Shown in pieces: positions 1-8,164 of a stretch of DNA of 64,000 bases (its first letter is position 1; each line of letters starts with the position of its first letter). The DNA is taken from positions 1-64,000 of the forward strand of contig CAWHNT010000009.1 in assembly GCA_963830775.1 (NCBI GenBank). The letters are read 5' to 3'. The position numbers and the translations under genes were made by a program. Under the pieces are notes generated by a model. It saw only the letters and a program-made list of their open reading frames with translations, searched no databases and had not been told where the DNA came from. This DNA comes from CAWHNT01 sp963830775 (GTDB lineage: Bacteria > Pseudomonadota > Alphaproteobacteria > Geminicoccales > Geminicoccaceae).

Positions 1-291
1 CCTGGAAGATCATCCCGATCCGGTTGCCGCGGATTTTGCGCATGAACCGTCGCCGCGGCCGACCAGCTCGGTCCCGCCAAAGCGGATGCTGCCGGCCGGG
101 TGATGGGCGCGGGGATAGGGCAGGAGTTGCAGGACGGAGAGGGCGGTGACCGACTTGCCCGACCCGCTCTCGCCGACCAGCGCCAGGGTCTCGCCCTTCT
201 CCAGCGTGAACGAGGCGCCGCGCACGGCTTCCACCGGCGGGCCGTCGGTGCGGAAGTGGACGTGGAGGTTGTCGACCTCGAGGAGCGCCAT
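1..291 (-). CDS. yejF: YejF-like peptide ABC transporter ATPase, 5' part, frameshifted
   Basis: This is the amino-terminal part of an oligopeptide/microcin C-type ABC transporter ATPase; the rest lies beyond the window edge. It would hydrolyse ATP at the inner face of the cytoplasmic membrane to drive YejB/YejE. The visible protein has the usual start (MALLEVDNL) and a Walker A GESGSGKS at residues 40-47. Near bases 45-62 the reading frame breaks: the continuing family sequence (MRKIRGNRIGMIFQ, leading into the Q-loop) is in another frame, so one base is probably missing. The ATG at 291 overlaps the TGA of the upstream vapC by one base. A TTG at 300 is an alternative start. YejF is the expected partner of the yejABE genes, but here it is separated from them by about 1.8 kb. 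Confidence 0.8.
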
Positions 292-694
292 CAGGTCCAA
301 CTCTCGACGCGCAATCCATCGATTCGATCGAATTCCCGACGGTTGCCGGTAACCAAAATCAAGCTTTCGCTGCGCGCATGTCCCCCGATCATCATATCGT
401 AGGCGCCCACAAGTCGCCCTGTCCGCGCCAGCTCCGCTCTGATCTCGCCGAAGTGTCCCGCAGCACGCTCACCGAACGCCAAGATCTCGAGCCGTGCACA
501 GAACTCCCTCCGCTAGCTTCAGGTTTTTGGATACCTGAGATGACCGATAGGCGCCGTAGAAGGAGTTCGCCCAGTGTTATGGACGAGACTGCCAGTTGGC
601 CTACCAGATCATAGAAGCGCTGCCGGATAGAGGTGGGCCGCTCATCCCTGATCACATCGACGCACACGCTCGTATCGAGCATGTAGCGGAGCAT
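291..694 (-). pseudogene. vapC: VapC-type PIN ribonuclease toxin, two frameshifts
   Basis: This is a PIN-domain toxin of the VapC tRNA(fMet)-endonuclease type. The start MLRYMLDTSV carries the first PIN aspartate, followed by SSITLGELL with the conserved Glu. The family sequence then continues in a second frame (YGAYRSSQVSKNLKLAEG) and a third frame (FGERAAGHFGEIRAEL, GAYDMMIGGHARSE, NRREFDRIDGLRVE). All PIN acidic positions survive once two frameshifts (about 548 and about 485) are bridged. The ATG at 694 overlaps the TGA of vapB, and the final TGA overlaps the ATG of yejF, so the pair is tightly packed. Either sequencing indels or real decay would explain the frame breaks. As written, no full-length toxin could be made. 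Confidence 0.75.
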
Positions 695-923
695 CAGAAA
701 AGCTCACGCTCCTGTGGAGGCGGTTGGTCACGATCGCGCATGAAATCGTCGGAAGCAGGAGGCCATCGAAAAACTCTTCCCATGAGCCGCCGGCAGGCGT
801 GATCAGGCGACTACGGCCAAGCTTCACGATCTCGACCTCTTTTACGTCGTCCGGCAGGGCCACAGCTTTCGGCAGGCGGACGGCTTGGCTGCGGTTGCTC
901 TTGAAGACGGTCGAGCGCACCAT
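694..923 (-). pseudogene. vapB: VapB-type AbrB-fold antitoxin, one frameshift
   Basis: This is the antitoxin partner of the adjacent vapC. The N-terminal half (MVRSTVFKSNRSQAVRLPKA, then VEIVKLGRSRLITP) is a typical MazE/AbrB swapped-hairpin DNA-binding domain as found in VapB. After EEFFDGLL the frame breaks near base 752, and the expected tail (SDDFMRDRDQPPPQERELF) is found one frame over, ending with a TGA that shares a base with the vapC ATG. The span of 230 bases is not a multiple of three, which agrees with a single indel. VapB would bind VapC through its C-terminal tail and repress their common promoter, which would lie upstream in the short gap between here and dctP. Confidence 0.75.
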
Positions 924-1026
924 GGCTGTTCATCCCGTATATGGCACCGGGATATACGTCGCCCCGATCGTCCCAAGCGTCAAGGCCCCGGCGATGGGCG
1001 CCATCGGGCGCCCATCGGAATAGCAG

Positions 1027-2037
1027 CTACTGCATCATCGGCCGGTTCAGCGCCGCCAGCATCTCCTTGGCGTCGGCCTCGCCGAACTCCTTGGTGAACT
1101 TCGTCCAGACCGGCTTCGTCTTCTCGCGCAGCTTGGCGATCTCCGCATCGGGCAGGGTCGTCACCTGCATGCCGTTGGACTTCAGCTCCTCCAGGGCCTT
1201 GTCGCCGAAGTCGCGGATGGTCTTGCGCTCGAAGGTCGTGGCCTCCGTGGCCGCGACTCGGTGATCTGTCTGCTCGTCCGGCGACAGGCGTCCCAGAACT
1301 TCTTGCTCATCAGGAACGCCCAGACGCTGTAGATGTGGTTCGAGAGCACCGTGTGCTTCTGCACCTCGTAGAACTTGGAGGCCAGGATGGTGGCGAGCGG
1401 GTTCTCCTGGCCGTCGACCACGCCCTGCTCGAGTGCGGTGTAGACTTCCGGGAACGGCATCGGCTGGGCCGAGGCGCCGAGCGCCGAGAAGGTCTCGATG
1501 AAGAGCGGGTTCTGGATCACCCTGAGCTTCAGGCCCGCAAAGTCGTCCGCCTTGGCGATCGGCCGGCGGCTGTTCTGACGTGGCGAAAGCCGTTCTCCCA
1601 GAAGCCCAGCCCGATCAGGCCCTTCTCCGGCAGCTTGGCCAGCAGCTTCTGGCCGAAGGGCCCGTCGAGCAGCGCGTCGGCCTCCTCGCTCTTGTTGAAC
1701 AGGAAGGGCAGGTTGATCAGGCCGAAATTCTTCAGCCCGGCCATGCCGACGAGGGTCGAGGTGTCGGGCACGGTCATCTCCAGCGTGCCGCCCTGGAGGG
1801 CGGAGATCATGGTGACGTCGTTGCCGAGCGAGCCGCCGGCGAACAGCCGGACCTTGAGCTTGCCGCCGCTCTTCTGCGCCACGAGTTCGGCGAAGCGTGC
1901 ACCGACTGGCCCTGCGGGTGATCCTTGCTGAGGCCGATGCCGACCTTGATGGTGTGCGAGTTGATCTCCGCCGCCTGCACGGCGGAGGCGGTCAGCAGGC
2001 CGGCGACCAGCACGGTGGCCAGCGTGGCGATCTTCAT
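1027..2037 (-). pseudogene. TRAP transporter solute-binding protein DctP family, three frameshifts
   Basis: This is a periplasmic C4-dicarboxylate-type TRAP binding protein. A signal peptide (MKIATLATVLVAGLLTASAV) is followed by family segments KVGIGLSKDHPQGQS, KLKVRLFAGGSLGND, GLKLRVIQNPLFIETF and PMPFPEVYTALEQGVVDGQE, and the C-terminus LAALNRPMMQ. These lie in different frames, with breaks near 1900, 1578 and 1295. Bridging them gives a protein of about 335 residues, the normal DctP length. No dctQ or dctM membrane genes are visible nearby, so it is an orphan here, on the same strand as the yej genes and 89 bases past yejE. It could serve a TRAP system encoded elsewhere. The frameshifts may be sequence errors. 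Confidence 0.8.
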
Positions 2038-2126
2038 GGCGTCCTCCCAGCATGAGGGTTGGTAGGCGGGAAGATAGATCGCGCCCTGGAACTCCCTCGG
2101 ATGCTGGGGCGATTTGCCCGGATGGA

Positions 2127-3164
2127 TCAGCGGAAGGTCTTGCGCGGGTCGAAGGCGTCGCGGATCGCCTCGCCGGCGAAGACGAGCAGCGAGAGCATGA
2201 GGGCCAGGACGAAGAAGGCCGAGAGGCCCAGCCAGGGGGCCTGGGGGTTGTTCTTGCCCTGAAGCGCCAGCTCGCCCAGCGAGGGCGAGCCGGGCGGCAG
2301 GCCGAAGCCCAGGAAGTCGAGTGAGGTCAGGCTGGCGATCGAGCCGCTGAGCACGAAAGGGGCGAAGGTCAGGCTCGCCACCATGGCGTTGGGCAGGATG
2401 TGGCGGAACATGATCTTGGCATCCGAGACGCCGAGCGACCTGGCGGCGCGGACGAAGTCGAGGTTGCGGGCGCGCAGGAACTCGGCCCGGACCACGTCGA
2501 CCAGCGCCATCCAGGAGAAGAGGAGGAGGAGGACCAGGAGCGTCCAGAAGCCGGGCTCGAGGATGGCGCCGAAGATGATCAGCAGGAAGAGTGTCGGCAC
2601 GCTCGACCAGATCTCGATGAAGCGCTGGAAGCCGAGATCGATCCAGCCGCCGAAATAGCCCTGCACGGCACCCGCGGCGACGCCGATGATGGAGCTCAGG
2701 ACGGTAAGGACGAGGCCGAAGAAGACGGAGAGGCGGAAGCCGTAGATGACCCGGGCCAGGATGTCGCGCGCCTGATCGTCGGTGCCCAGCAGGTTGCGCC
2801 GGTCGGGCGGCGAAGGGGCGGGCTGGCCGAGATCGGTGATCACGGTGTCGTAGCTGAAGGGGATGGGCGGCCAGACGGCGAAGCCCTTCTCCTGGATCAG
2901 GCCCTGGAGATAGGGGTCGCGATAGTCGGCCTCGGTCGGGAAGTCGCCGCCGAAGGTGGTCTCGGGATAGGTCACGAAGGCTGGGAAGTAGGGGTGGCCA
3001 TCGAACCAGACCAGGATCGGCTTGTCGTTGGCGATCACCTCCGCCCCCAGCGAGAGGATGAAGAGGAGGAGGAACAGCGCAGCCGAGATGTAGCCGCGGC
3101 GATTGGCGTGGAAGTTGGCGAGGCGGCGCGCGGCGAGCGGGCCGACCCTGAACGGGAAGCCCAT
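2127..3164 (-). CDS. yejE: Peptide ABC transporter permease YejE
   Basis: This is the second inner-membrane permease of the microcin C/oligopeptide (YejABEF) importer, 345 residues. It has an N-terminal membrane helix after HANRRGYISAALFLLLF, the long periplasmic insert typical of YejE (WFDGHPYFPAF through LLGTDDQARD), five further hydrophobic segments, and the EAA loop contacting the ATPase (RAARSLGVSDAKIMFRHIL). The chosen ATG at 3164 leaves 45 bases to yejB. An ATG at 3210 overlapping the yejB stop is in another frame, and the in-frame upstream residues (TRALAPPRLRVRL) look protein-like, so the true start may be further upstream with a small indel. Co-transcription with yejA and yejB is expected from spacing. 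Confidence 0.9.
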   Translation of the reverse strand: MGFPFRVGPLAARRLANFHANRRGYISAALFLLLFILSLGAEVIANDKPILVWFDGHPYFPAFVTYPETTFGGDFPTEADYRDPYLQGLIQEKGFAVWPPIPFSYDTVITDLGQPAPSPPDRRNLLGTDDQARDILARVIYGFRLSVFFGLVLTVLSSIIGVAAGAVQGYFGGWIDLGFQRFIEIWSSVPTLFLLIIFGAILEPGFWTLLVLLLLFSWMALVDVVRAEFLRARNLDFVRAARSLGVSDAKIMFRHILPNAMVASLTFAPFVLSGSIASLTSLDFLGFGLPPGSPSLGELALQGKNNPQAPWLGLSAFFVLALMLSLLVFAGEAIRDAFDPRKTFR

Positions 3165-3209
3165 GAGGCGGACCCGCAGCCGCGGCGGGGCCAGCGCCCG
3201 GGTCGGCCA

Positions 3210-4304
3210 TCATGCCCGGCGCGCCTCGAAGTCGATCCGGGGATCGACCAGGACATAGGTGAGGTCAGAGACGAGCTTGAGGATCAGGCCGATCAGGGTG
3301 AAGACGTAGAGCGTGCCGAAAATGACGGGGTAGTCGCGGCGGATCGTGGATTCGAAGGCGAGCAGGCCCAGCCCGTCGAGCGAGAACATGGTCTCGATCA
3401 GCAGCGCACCGGTGAAGAGCACGCCGACGAAGGCGGCTGGGAAGCCCGCGATCACCAGGAGCATCGCGTTGCGGAAGACGTGGCCGTAGAGGACGCGGCT
3501 CTCGGTCAGGCCCTTGGCGCGGGCGGTGATGACGTACTGCATGCTGAGCTGGTCGATGAACGAGTTCTTGGTCAGCATGGTGAGGCTGGCGAAGGCGCCG
3601 ATCACCATGGCCAGCACCGGCAGGGTGATGTGCCAGAGATAGTCGAGCGCGCGGTCAGGCCAGGAGAGCGAGGCCCAGTTCTCCGAATAGAGGCCGCGCA
3701 GGGGGAAGATCTGGAAGTAGCTGCCGCCGGCGAAGAGGACGATCAGAAGGAGGCCGAAGAGGAAGGAGGGGACGGCGTAGCCGACCACGATGACGCCGCT
3801 GGTCCAGACGTCGAAGCGGCTGCCGTCGCGCACGGCCTTCCTGATGCCGAGCGGGATCGAGATCAGGTAGGTGAGGAGCGTGGTCCACAAGCCCAGGCTC
3901 AAGGAGACGGGCAGCTTCTCGCGCACGAGGTCGAGCACCGGCCGGCTGGTGAAGAAGCTCTCGCCGAAGTCGAAGCGCACGTAGCGCCAGACCATGAGGC
4001 CGAAGCGCTCGTAAGCCGGCCGGTCGAAGCCGTAGAGTCGCTCCAGGTCCTTGATCAGCTCCGGCGGCAGGCCGCGCGAGCCGCGATAGGGCGAGGCCGG
4101 ACCCTGCCCCGGCGTGCCGAGCTGGCGGAGGTCGCCGCCGGCCCCGGTGAAGCGGCCGGTGACGCTGCCGCCCTTGGTGATGTCGGCGATCGCCTGCTCG
4201 ACCGGCCCGCCGGGGGCCGCCTGCACGATGACGAAGTTGACCACCATGATACCGAGCAGGGTGGGGACGATGAGGAGCAGGCGGCGGAAGATGTAGGCTA
4301 GCAT
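3210..4304 (-). CDS. yejB: Peptide ABC transporter permease YejB
   Basis: This is the first permease subunit of the Yej-type oligopeptide importer, 364 residues, in the cytoplasmic membrane. The N-terminus MLAYIFRRLLLIVPTLLGIM is the canonical BPD_transp_1 first helix. It is followed by the large periplasmic segment of YejB (PELIKDLERLYGFDRPAYER), the core helices and the EAA motif region (TARAKGLTESRVLYGHVFRN). The length matches the family. It lies 55 bases after yejA, and its TGA overlaps an ATGATG just before yejE. It pairs with YejE to form the channel, with YejA delivering peptides from the periplasm. Confidence 0.93.
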   Translation of the reverse strand: MLAYIFRRLLLIVPTLLGIMVVNFVIVQAAPGGPVEQAIADITKGGSVTGRFTGAGGDLRQLGTPGQGPASPYRGSRGLPPELIKDLERLYGFDRPAYERFGLMVWRYVRFDFGESFFTSRPVLDLVREKLPVSLSLGLWTTLLTYLISIPLGIRKAVRDGSRFDVWTSGVIVVGYAVPSFLFGLLLIVLFAGGSYFQIFPLRGLYSENWASLSWPDRALDYLWHITLPVLAMVIGAFASLTMLTKNSFIDQLSMQYVITARAKGLTESRVLYGHVFRNAMLLVIAGFPAAFVGVLFTGALLIETMFSLDGLGLLAFESTIRRDYPVIFGTLYVFTLIGLILKLVSDLTYVLVDPRIDFEARRA

Positions 4305-4359
4305 GGGCCGCCTACGGCACGCCCCTGCTCCGGCCGCCTGCTCGCGCTCATGCCGCCGA

Positions 4360-6222
4360 TCACTGCGCCTGCGCCGGCGGTGCCGTCACCACCTCGGGCT
4401 TGCGGCTGGCGACGGTCGAGTCCTTGCCGGTGTCGATCCACCAGGCGAAGATGTCGGGCAATTCCGTCGGCAGGACGGTCGGGAAGGAGAACTTGTCCCA
4501 GTAGGCGAGCTTGTAGCCGTCGTCGGTGAATTGCGGCAGCACGTAGTAGTTCCAGAGCAGCACCCGGTCGAGGGCACGGCAGGCGACCTCCAGCGAGGCG
4601 CGGTCCTCGGCACGGATGATCCGTTCGACCAGGGCATCGACGGCGGGGTTCTTGATCCCGACCGTGTTGCGGCTGCCCGGGACGTCGGCCGCGGCCGAGC
4701 CCCAGAACTCGCGCTGCTCGTTGCCGGGGCTGCTGCTCTGGCCCCAGATGTCGATGATGGAATCGAAGTCGAAGTCGTCGGTGCGGCGCTGGTACTGGGC
4801 CGGGTCGACCACGCGCAAGGTGGCGCGCACGCCGAGCCGGGCGAGGTTCTGGACGAACGGCGTCGTCACCCGCTCCGTGGCCGGCGAGTCGGACAGGATC
4901 TCGAACTCAAGCCGCTCGCCGGTGGCGGCATTGGTCATCACCCCGTCCTTGACCTCCCAGCCGGCCTCCTTGAGCAGCGCCAGCCCTTTGCGCAAGTTCT
5001 CGCGGATATTGCCGGAGCCGTCGGTCTTGGGCGGCTCGTAGACCTGGGTGAAGACCTCGGGTGGAAGCTGGTCGCGGAATGGCTCCAGCAGCTTCAGCTC
5101 CTCCGGTCCGGGCAGGCCTGTCGCCATCAGCTCCTGCTCGCCGTGGAAGTAGCTGCGGATGCGCTCGTACTGGTCGTAGGTCAGCGTCTTCCTGCTCCAT
5201 TCCCAGTCGAAGGCGTAGGACAAGGCATGGCGGACGCGCGGGTCCTGGAACTTGGCGCGGCGCAGGTTGAAGACCCAGCCCTGCATCCGGGCCGGCGGCT
5301 TGATCGGCAGCTTCTGCAGCTTGATCAGGCCCTTGTCGATCGCGGGGCCGATGTAGCGCGTGGCCCAGCGCGAGGCCGAGTTCTCGAAGCGCAGGTCGTA
5401 CTGCCCGGCCTTGAAGGCCTCCAGCGAGACGTCGATGTCGCGGAAATACTCGTAGCGGACGATGTCGTAGTTGTTGCGGCCGCGGTTGACCGCGAGGTCC
5501 TTGCCCCAATAGTCCGCCACCCGCTCGTAGGTGACCGAGCGGCCGGCATCGAAGGACTTGATCCGGTAGGGGCCGCTGCCGAGCGGTGGGTCGAGCGTGT
5601 TCCGGTCGAACTCGATCTTCTCGTAGTAATGTTTGGGTAGCACCGGAAGCTGGCCCACGATTAGCGGCAGCTCGCGGTTGACACCGCTATTGTCGAAGGT
5701 GAAGCGCACCTGGCGCTCGCCGGTGGCCTCGGCCTTGGTGACGTTGGCGTAGTAGGCCCGGTAGCGCGGGTGGCCTTTCTTCGTCAGCGTCTCGAAGCTG
5801 AAGATGACGTCGTCCACCGTGATCGGCTGGCCGTCATGCCAGCGGGCCTCGGGACGCAGCCTGAACTCGACCCAGGACCGGTCCTCGGGCACGAGGATGG
5901 TCTCGGCGATCAGGCCGTACTCGCTGAAGGGCTCGTCCAGCGACTGCACGGTCAGGGTCTCGAACGGGAGCGAGGCGCCGGAAGCTGCGACACCCTTCAG
6001 GATGTAGGGATTGAAGCTGTCGAAGCTGCCCTCGTCGCCCAGCACCAGGGTGCCGCCCTTGGGGGCGTTCGGATCCACGTAATCGAATTGGGTGAAGTCC
6101 GGCCCATATTTCGGTTCGGACAGCATGGCCAGCGCATGAGCCGGCGCCGGCTCCGCCCGGGCCGGCAGGGCCAAGCCCGCGAGGAGAAGCGCCAACCCAA
6201 GCCTGACCACAGGTCCCGTCAT
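4360..6222 (-). CDS. yejA: Periplasmic peptide-binding protein YejA
   Basis: This is an extracellular solute-binding protein of family 5 (about 620 residues) that captures oligopeptides for the YejBE permease. After the start MTGPVVRLGLALLLAGLALP comes a signal peptide ending at ARAEPAPAHA. The protein then shows SBP_bac_5 landmarks: PNAPKGGTLVLG, WVEFRLRPEARWHDGQPIT, LGSGPYRIKSFDAGR, ALSYAFDWEW and FNLRRAKFQDPRVRHAL. A second ATG at 6255 would add MRLGGGELLLV; I prefer 6222 because the signal peptide is then compact. It is the first gene of the yejA-B-E run and is preceded by a divergent intergenic region with a hairpin at 6263-6284. Confidence 0.92.
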   Translation of the reverse strand: MTGPVVRLGLALLLAGLALPARAEPAPAHALAMLSEPKYGPDFTQFDYVDPNAPKGGTLVLGDEGSFDSFNPYILKGVAASGASLPFETLTVQSLDEPFSEYGLIAETILVPEDRSWVEFRLRPEARWHDGQPITVDDVIFSFETLTKKGHPRYRAYYANVTKAEATGERQVRFTFDNSGVNRELPLIVGQLPVLPKHYYEKIEFDRNTLDPPLGSGPYRIKSFDAGRSVTYERVADYWGKDLAVNRGRNNYDIVRYEYFRDIDVSLEAFKAGQYDLRFENSASRWATRYIGPAIDKGLIKLQKLPIKPPARMQGWVFNLRRAKFQDPRVRHALSYAFDWEWSRKTLTYDQYERIRSYFHGEQELMATGLPGPEELKLLEPFRDQLPPEVFTQVYEPPKTDGSGNIRENLRKGLALLKEAGWEVKDGVMTNAATGERLEFEILSDSPATERVTTPFVQNLARLGVRATLRVVDPAQYQRRTDDFDFDSIIDIWGQSSSPGNEQREFWGSAAADVPGSRNTVGIKNPAVDALVERIIRAEDRASLEVACRALDRVLLWNYYVLPQFTDDGYKLAYWDKFSFPTVLPTELPDIFAWWIDTGKDSTVASRKPEVVTAPPAQAQ

Positions 6223-6262
6223 CACCAGCAACAGCTCTCCTCCACCCAGCCTCATCACCGCG

Positions 6263-6284
6263 GCTGCGGAGCCTAGTCCGCAGC
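6263..6284. promoter_or_regulatory. 8-bp inverted repeat upstream of yejA
   Basis: A perfect inverted repeat GCTGCGGA, loop GCCTAG, TCCGCAGC lies in the divergent gap between yejA (minus) and the CNNM transporter gene (plus). It sits 41 bases upstream of the preferred yejA start, or 8 bases upstream of the alternative ATG at 6255. It could be an operator or an mRNA hairpin. There is no U-tract, so it is not a typical terminator. Confidence 0.3.
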
Positions 6285-6378
6285 GGTGCCGTTGTGTAGC
6301 GCGCACGCGGACCATGACGGAGAGTTCAGACGGGCACCGCCCGTCGGCCCGCCCGATCTGCCATGCCATGGAAACCTT

Positions 6379-7690
6379 ATGATGCCCGGCCTCAGCCTCG
6401 CGATCCTGGCCGCCCTGATCCTGCTCAACGGCTACTTCGCCATGGCCGAGCTTGCGGTGGTGTCCTCGCGCCGGCCGCGCCTCACGGCCATGGCCGAGGC
6501 CGGGAGCAAAGGGGCGCGGGCGGCCTTGCGGCTGCTCGAGAACCAGGGGCGCTTCCTCTCCAGCGTGCAGATCGGGATCACGCTCGTGGGCGTCCTGGCC
6601 GGCGCCTTCGGCGGGGCCACGCTCGCGGGGGACCTGGCGGCATGGCTGCAGGGGCTGGGGCTCGGCGAGAATGCCGCGCGGAGCGTGGCGGTCGGGCTCG
6701 TGGTCGCCGCCATCACCTATCTGTCGCTGATCGTGGGCGAGCTGGTGCCGAAGCAGATAGCACTCGCCAACCCCGAACGGGTGGCCTCGCTGGTGGCGGG
6801 GCCGATGACCACGGTGGCGCGGATCGCCGCACCGGCGGTGTGGCTGCTCGAGGTCTCCTCGACCCTCGTGCTCCGGCTCCTTGGCCGGGGCAAGGAGGCC
6901 GGGCAGGTGGTCACCGAGGAGGAGATCCGGGCCATGATCGCCGAAGCCGAGACCGCGGGCGTGGTCGAGCCGCAGGAGCGGCGGATGATCGCACGGGTGA
7001 TGCGGCTGGGCGACCGCTCGGTGCGGGGAGTGATGACGCCACGGCCCGAGGTGGACTGGCTCGACCTCGACCAGGACACGGCCACCATCCTGGCCCGCCT
7101 GCACCGGAGCCCGCACTCGCGCCTGCCGGCGGCACGGGGCGGGATCGACCATGCGGTCGGCGTGGTCCATGCCCGGGACGTGCTGCACGCGCTGGTCGGC
7201 GGGGAGGAGCCCGACCTCGCGGCGCTGGTCCGCCAGCCGCCCTGTTATCCACGACCGGGCGGATGCGCTCGACGCCTTGGAGGCGCTGCGGACCTCGCCG
7301 GTCGACATGGCGTTCGTGGTCGACGAGCACGGCACGTTCGAGGGCATCGTCACCGCCGCCGACATCCTGGAGGCGATCGCCGGCCAGTTCGCCGCCCCGG
7401 ACGCCGAAGCCGAGCCACCCGCCGTGCGCCGCGAGGACGGCTCCTGGCTGCTCGCCGGCTGGCAGCCGGCCGACGAGATGGCGGACCTGCTGCGCCTCGC
7501 CTTGCCCCGCAAGCGCGACTACCACACGGTGGCCGGCTTCGTGCTCGGCTCCCTCGCCCGGTTCCCGAAGCTGGGCGACAGCTTCGAGATGGGGAACTGG
7601 CGGTTCGAGGTCATCGACATTGACGGGCGGCGCGTCGACAAGGTGCTGGCGACTCCGCTTCGGAAACCAGTGGCGGCGGCTCAGGCCTGA
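6379..7690 (+). pseudogene. HlyC/CorC (CNNM/DUF21-CBS) family membrane transporter, one frameshift
   Basis: This is an integral membrane protein of the CNNM/HlyC/CorC family, often linked to magnesium or cobalt efflux. The start MMPGLSLAILAALILLNGYF begins a DUF21 membrane domain (about residues 1-190; marker ITYLSLIVGELVPKQIALAN). This is followed by a CBS pair (VTEEEIRAMIAEAETAGVVE, VMTPRPEVDWLDLD, AFVVDEHGTFEGIVTAADIL) and a C-terminal CorC_HlyC domain (WRFEVIDIDGRRVDKVLA). The frame breaks near 7243: VRQPP continues as VIHDRADALDALEAL in another frame, so one base is probably missing. All domains are present, so a sequencing indel is more likely than a dead gene. It diverges from yejA. 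Confidence 0.85.
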
Positions 7691-7858
7691 GCCAAAGTTC
7701 GGCCGTGGCTTACCCGTGGCCGTGATGTTGCACCTGTTTGGCACCATCTGTAGGCTGAGCGGGCCTTTGGAGCAGGTTTGATGCCAGCACCGGTTCTTGC
7801 CTTGCGAGTTGACCATAGCACTGGTGAGCGCCGTACCTCAGGCGAACGGTTCTCGGCC

Positions 7859-8032
7859 ATGGAAGATGTGGTACTGCTCGAAGATTACGACGCTGGTTTC
7901 GGGACCATCCCAGCCGGATCTGCCGGGATGGTTCATGAAGCTTTGCCTGACGGCAGCTGGTACTTGGTCGAGTTCGACGGTCCCGAACCTTACGTCTTCA
8001 GCATACCCGGCTCTCTCCTGCGCCGCGAGTGA
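7859..8032 (+). CDS. Small DUF4926-like protein
   Basis: This is a 57-residue protein starting MEDVVLLEDYDAG and containing GTIPAGSAGMVHEALPDG and VEFDG. The pattern (hydrophobic strand, Gly-rich turn, GxxGxV, then xVEFxD) resembles DUF4926 proteins, a small SH3-like barrel family of unknown function. An upstream extension exists (TTG at 7778 followed by MPAPVLALRVDHSTGERR), but family members begin near the chosen ATG. The gene ends ten bases before the target duplication of the IS, and the next recognisable gene across the IS is DUF6883-like. I infer that the two formed one operon before the insertion. No function is claimed. Confidence 0.5.
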   Translation: MEDVVLLEDYDAGFGTIPAGSAGMVHEALPDGSWYLVEFDGPEPYVFSIPGSLLRRE

Positions 8033-8042
8033 GCCAGCTTTG

Positions 8043-8052
8043 GTGCCCGATC
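8043..8052. repeat. Left 10-bp target-site duplication of the IS
   Basis: GTGCCCGATC here is repeated exactly at 9300-9309, directly abutting both ends of the IS. This shows a single transposition event whose duplication has not decayed. Confidence 0.9.
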
Positions 8053-8070
8053 CAGGGCTGTTCGGTTCTG
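8053..8070 (+). repeat. IS left terminal inverted repeat
   Basis: CAGGGCTGTTCGGTTCTG matches the right end with one mismatch (17 of 18; the 12th base is G here and A in the right end). Confidence 0.88.
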
Positions 8071-8164
8071 GGCATGAGCGGTCTGTGAGGGCGAGGTTTG
8101 CGGCCGCGAGACCGTCGGCGCGCCTGGGCCGTTGAGGGCCAAAGCCCTCGCACCGGAGGCCGCC

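Noticed and set aside
2400..4301. Long plus-strand open frame (633 codons) opposite yejE and yejB
   Set aside because: Its protein is Glu/Asp/Gly/Gln-rich low-complexity sequence typical of the antisense of GC-rich genes, while the minus strand encodes clear permeases.
6223..7512. Open frame extending yejA upstream by over 400 codons
   Set aside because: The signal peptide of YejA starts at 6222, and the extension lies antisense to the CNNM transporter with no family features.
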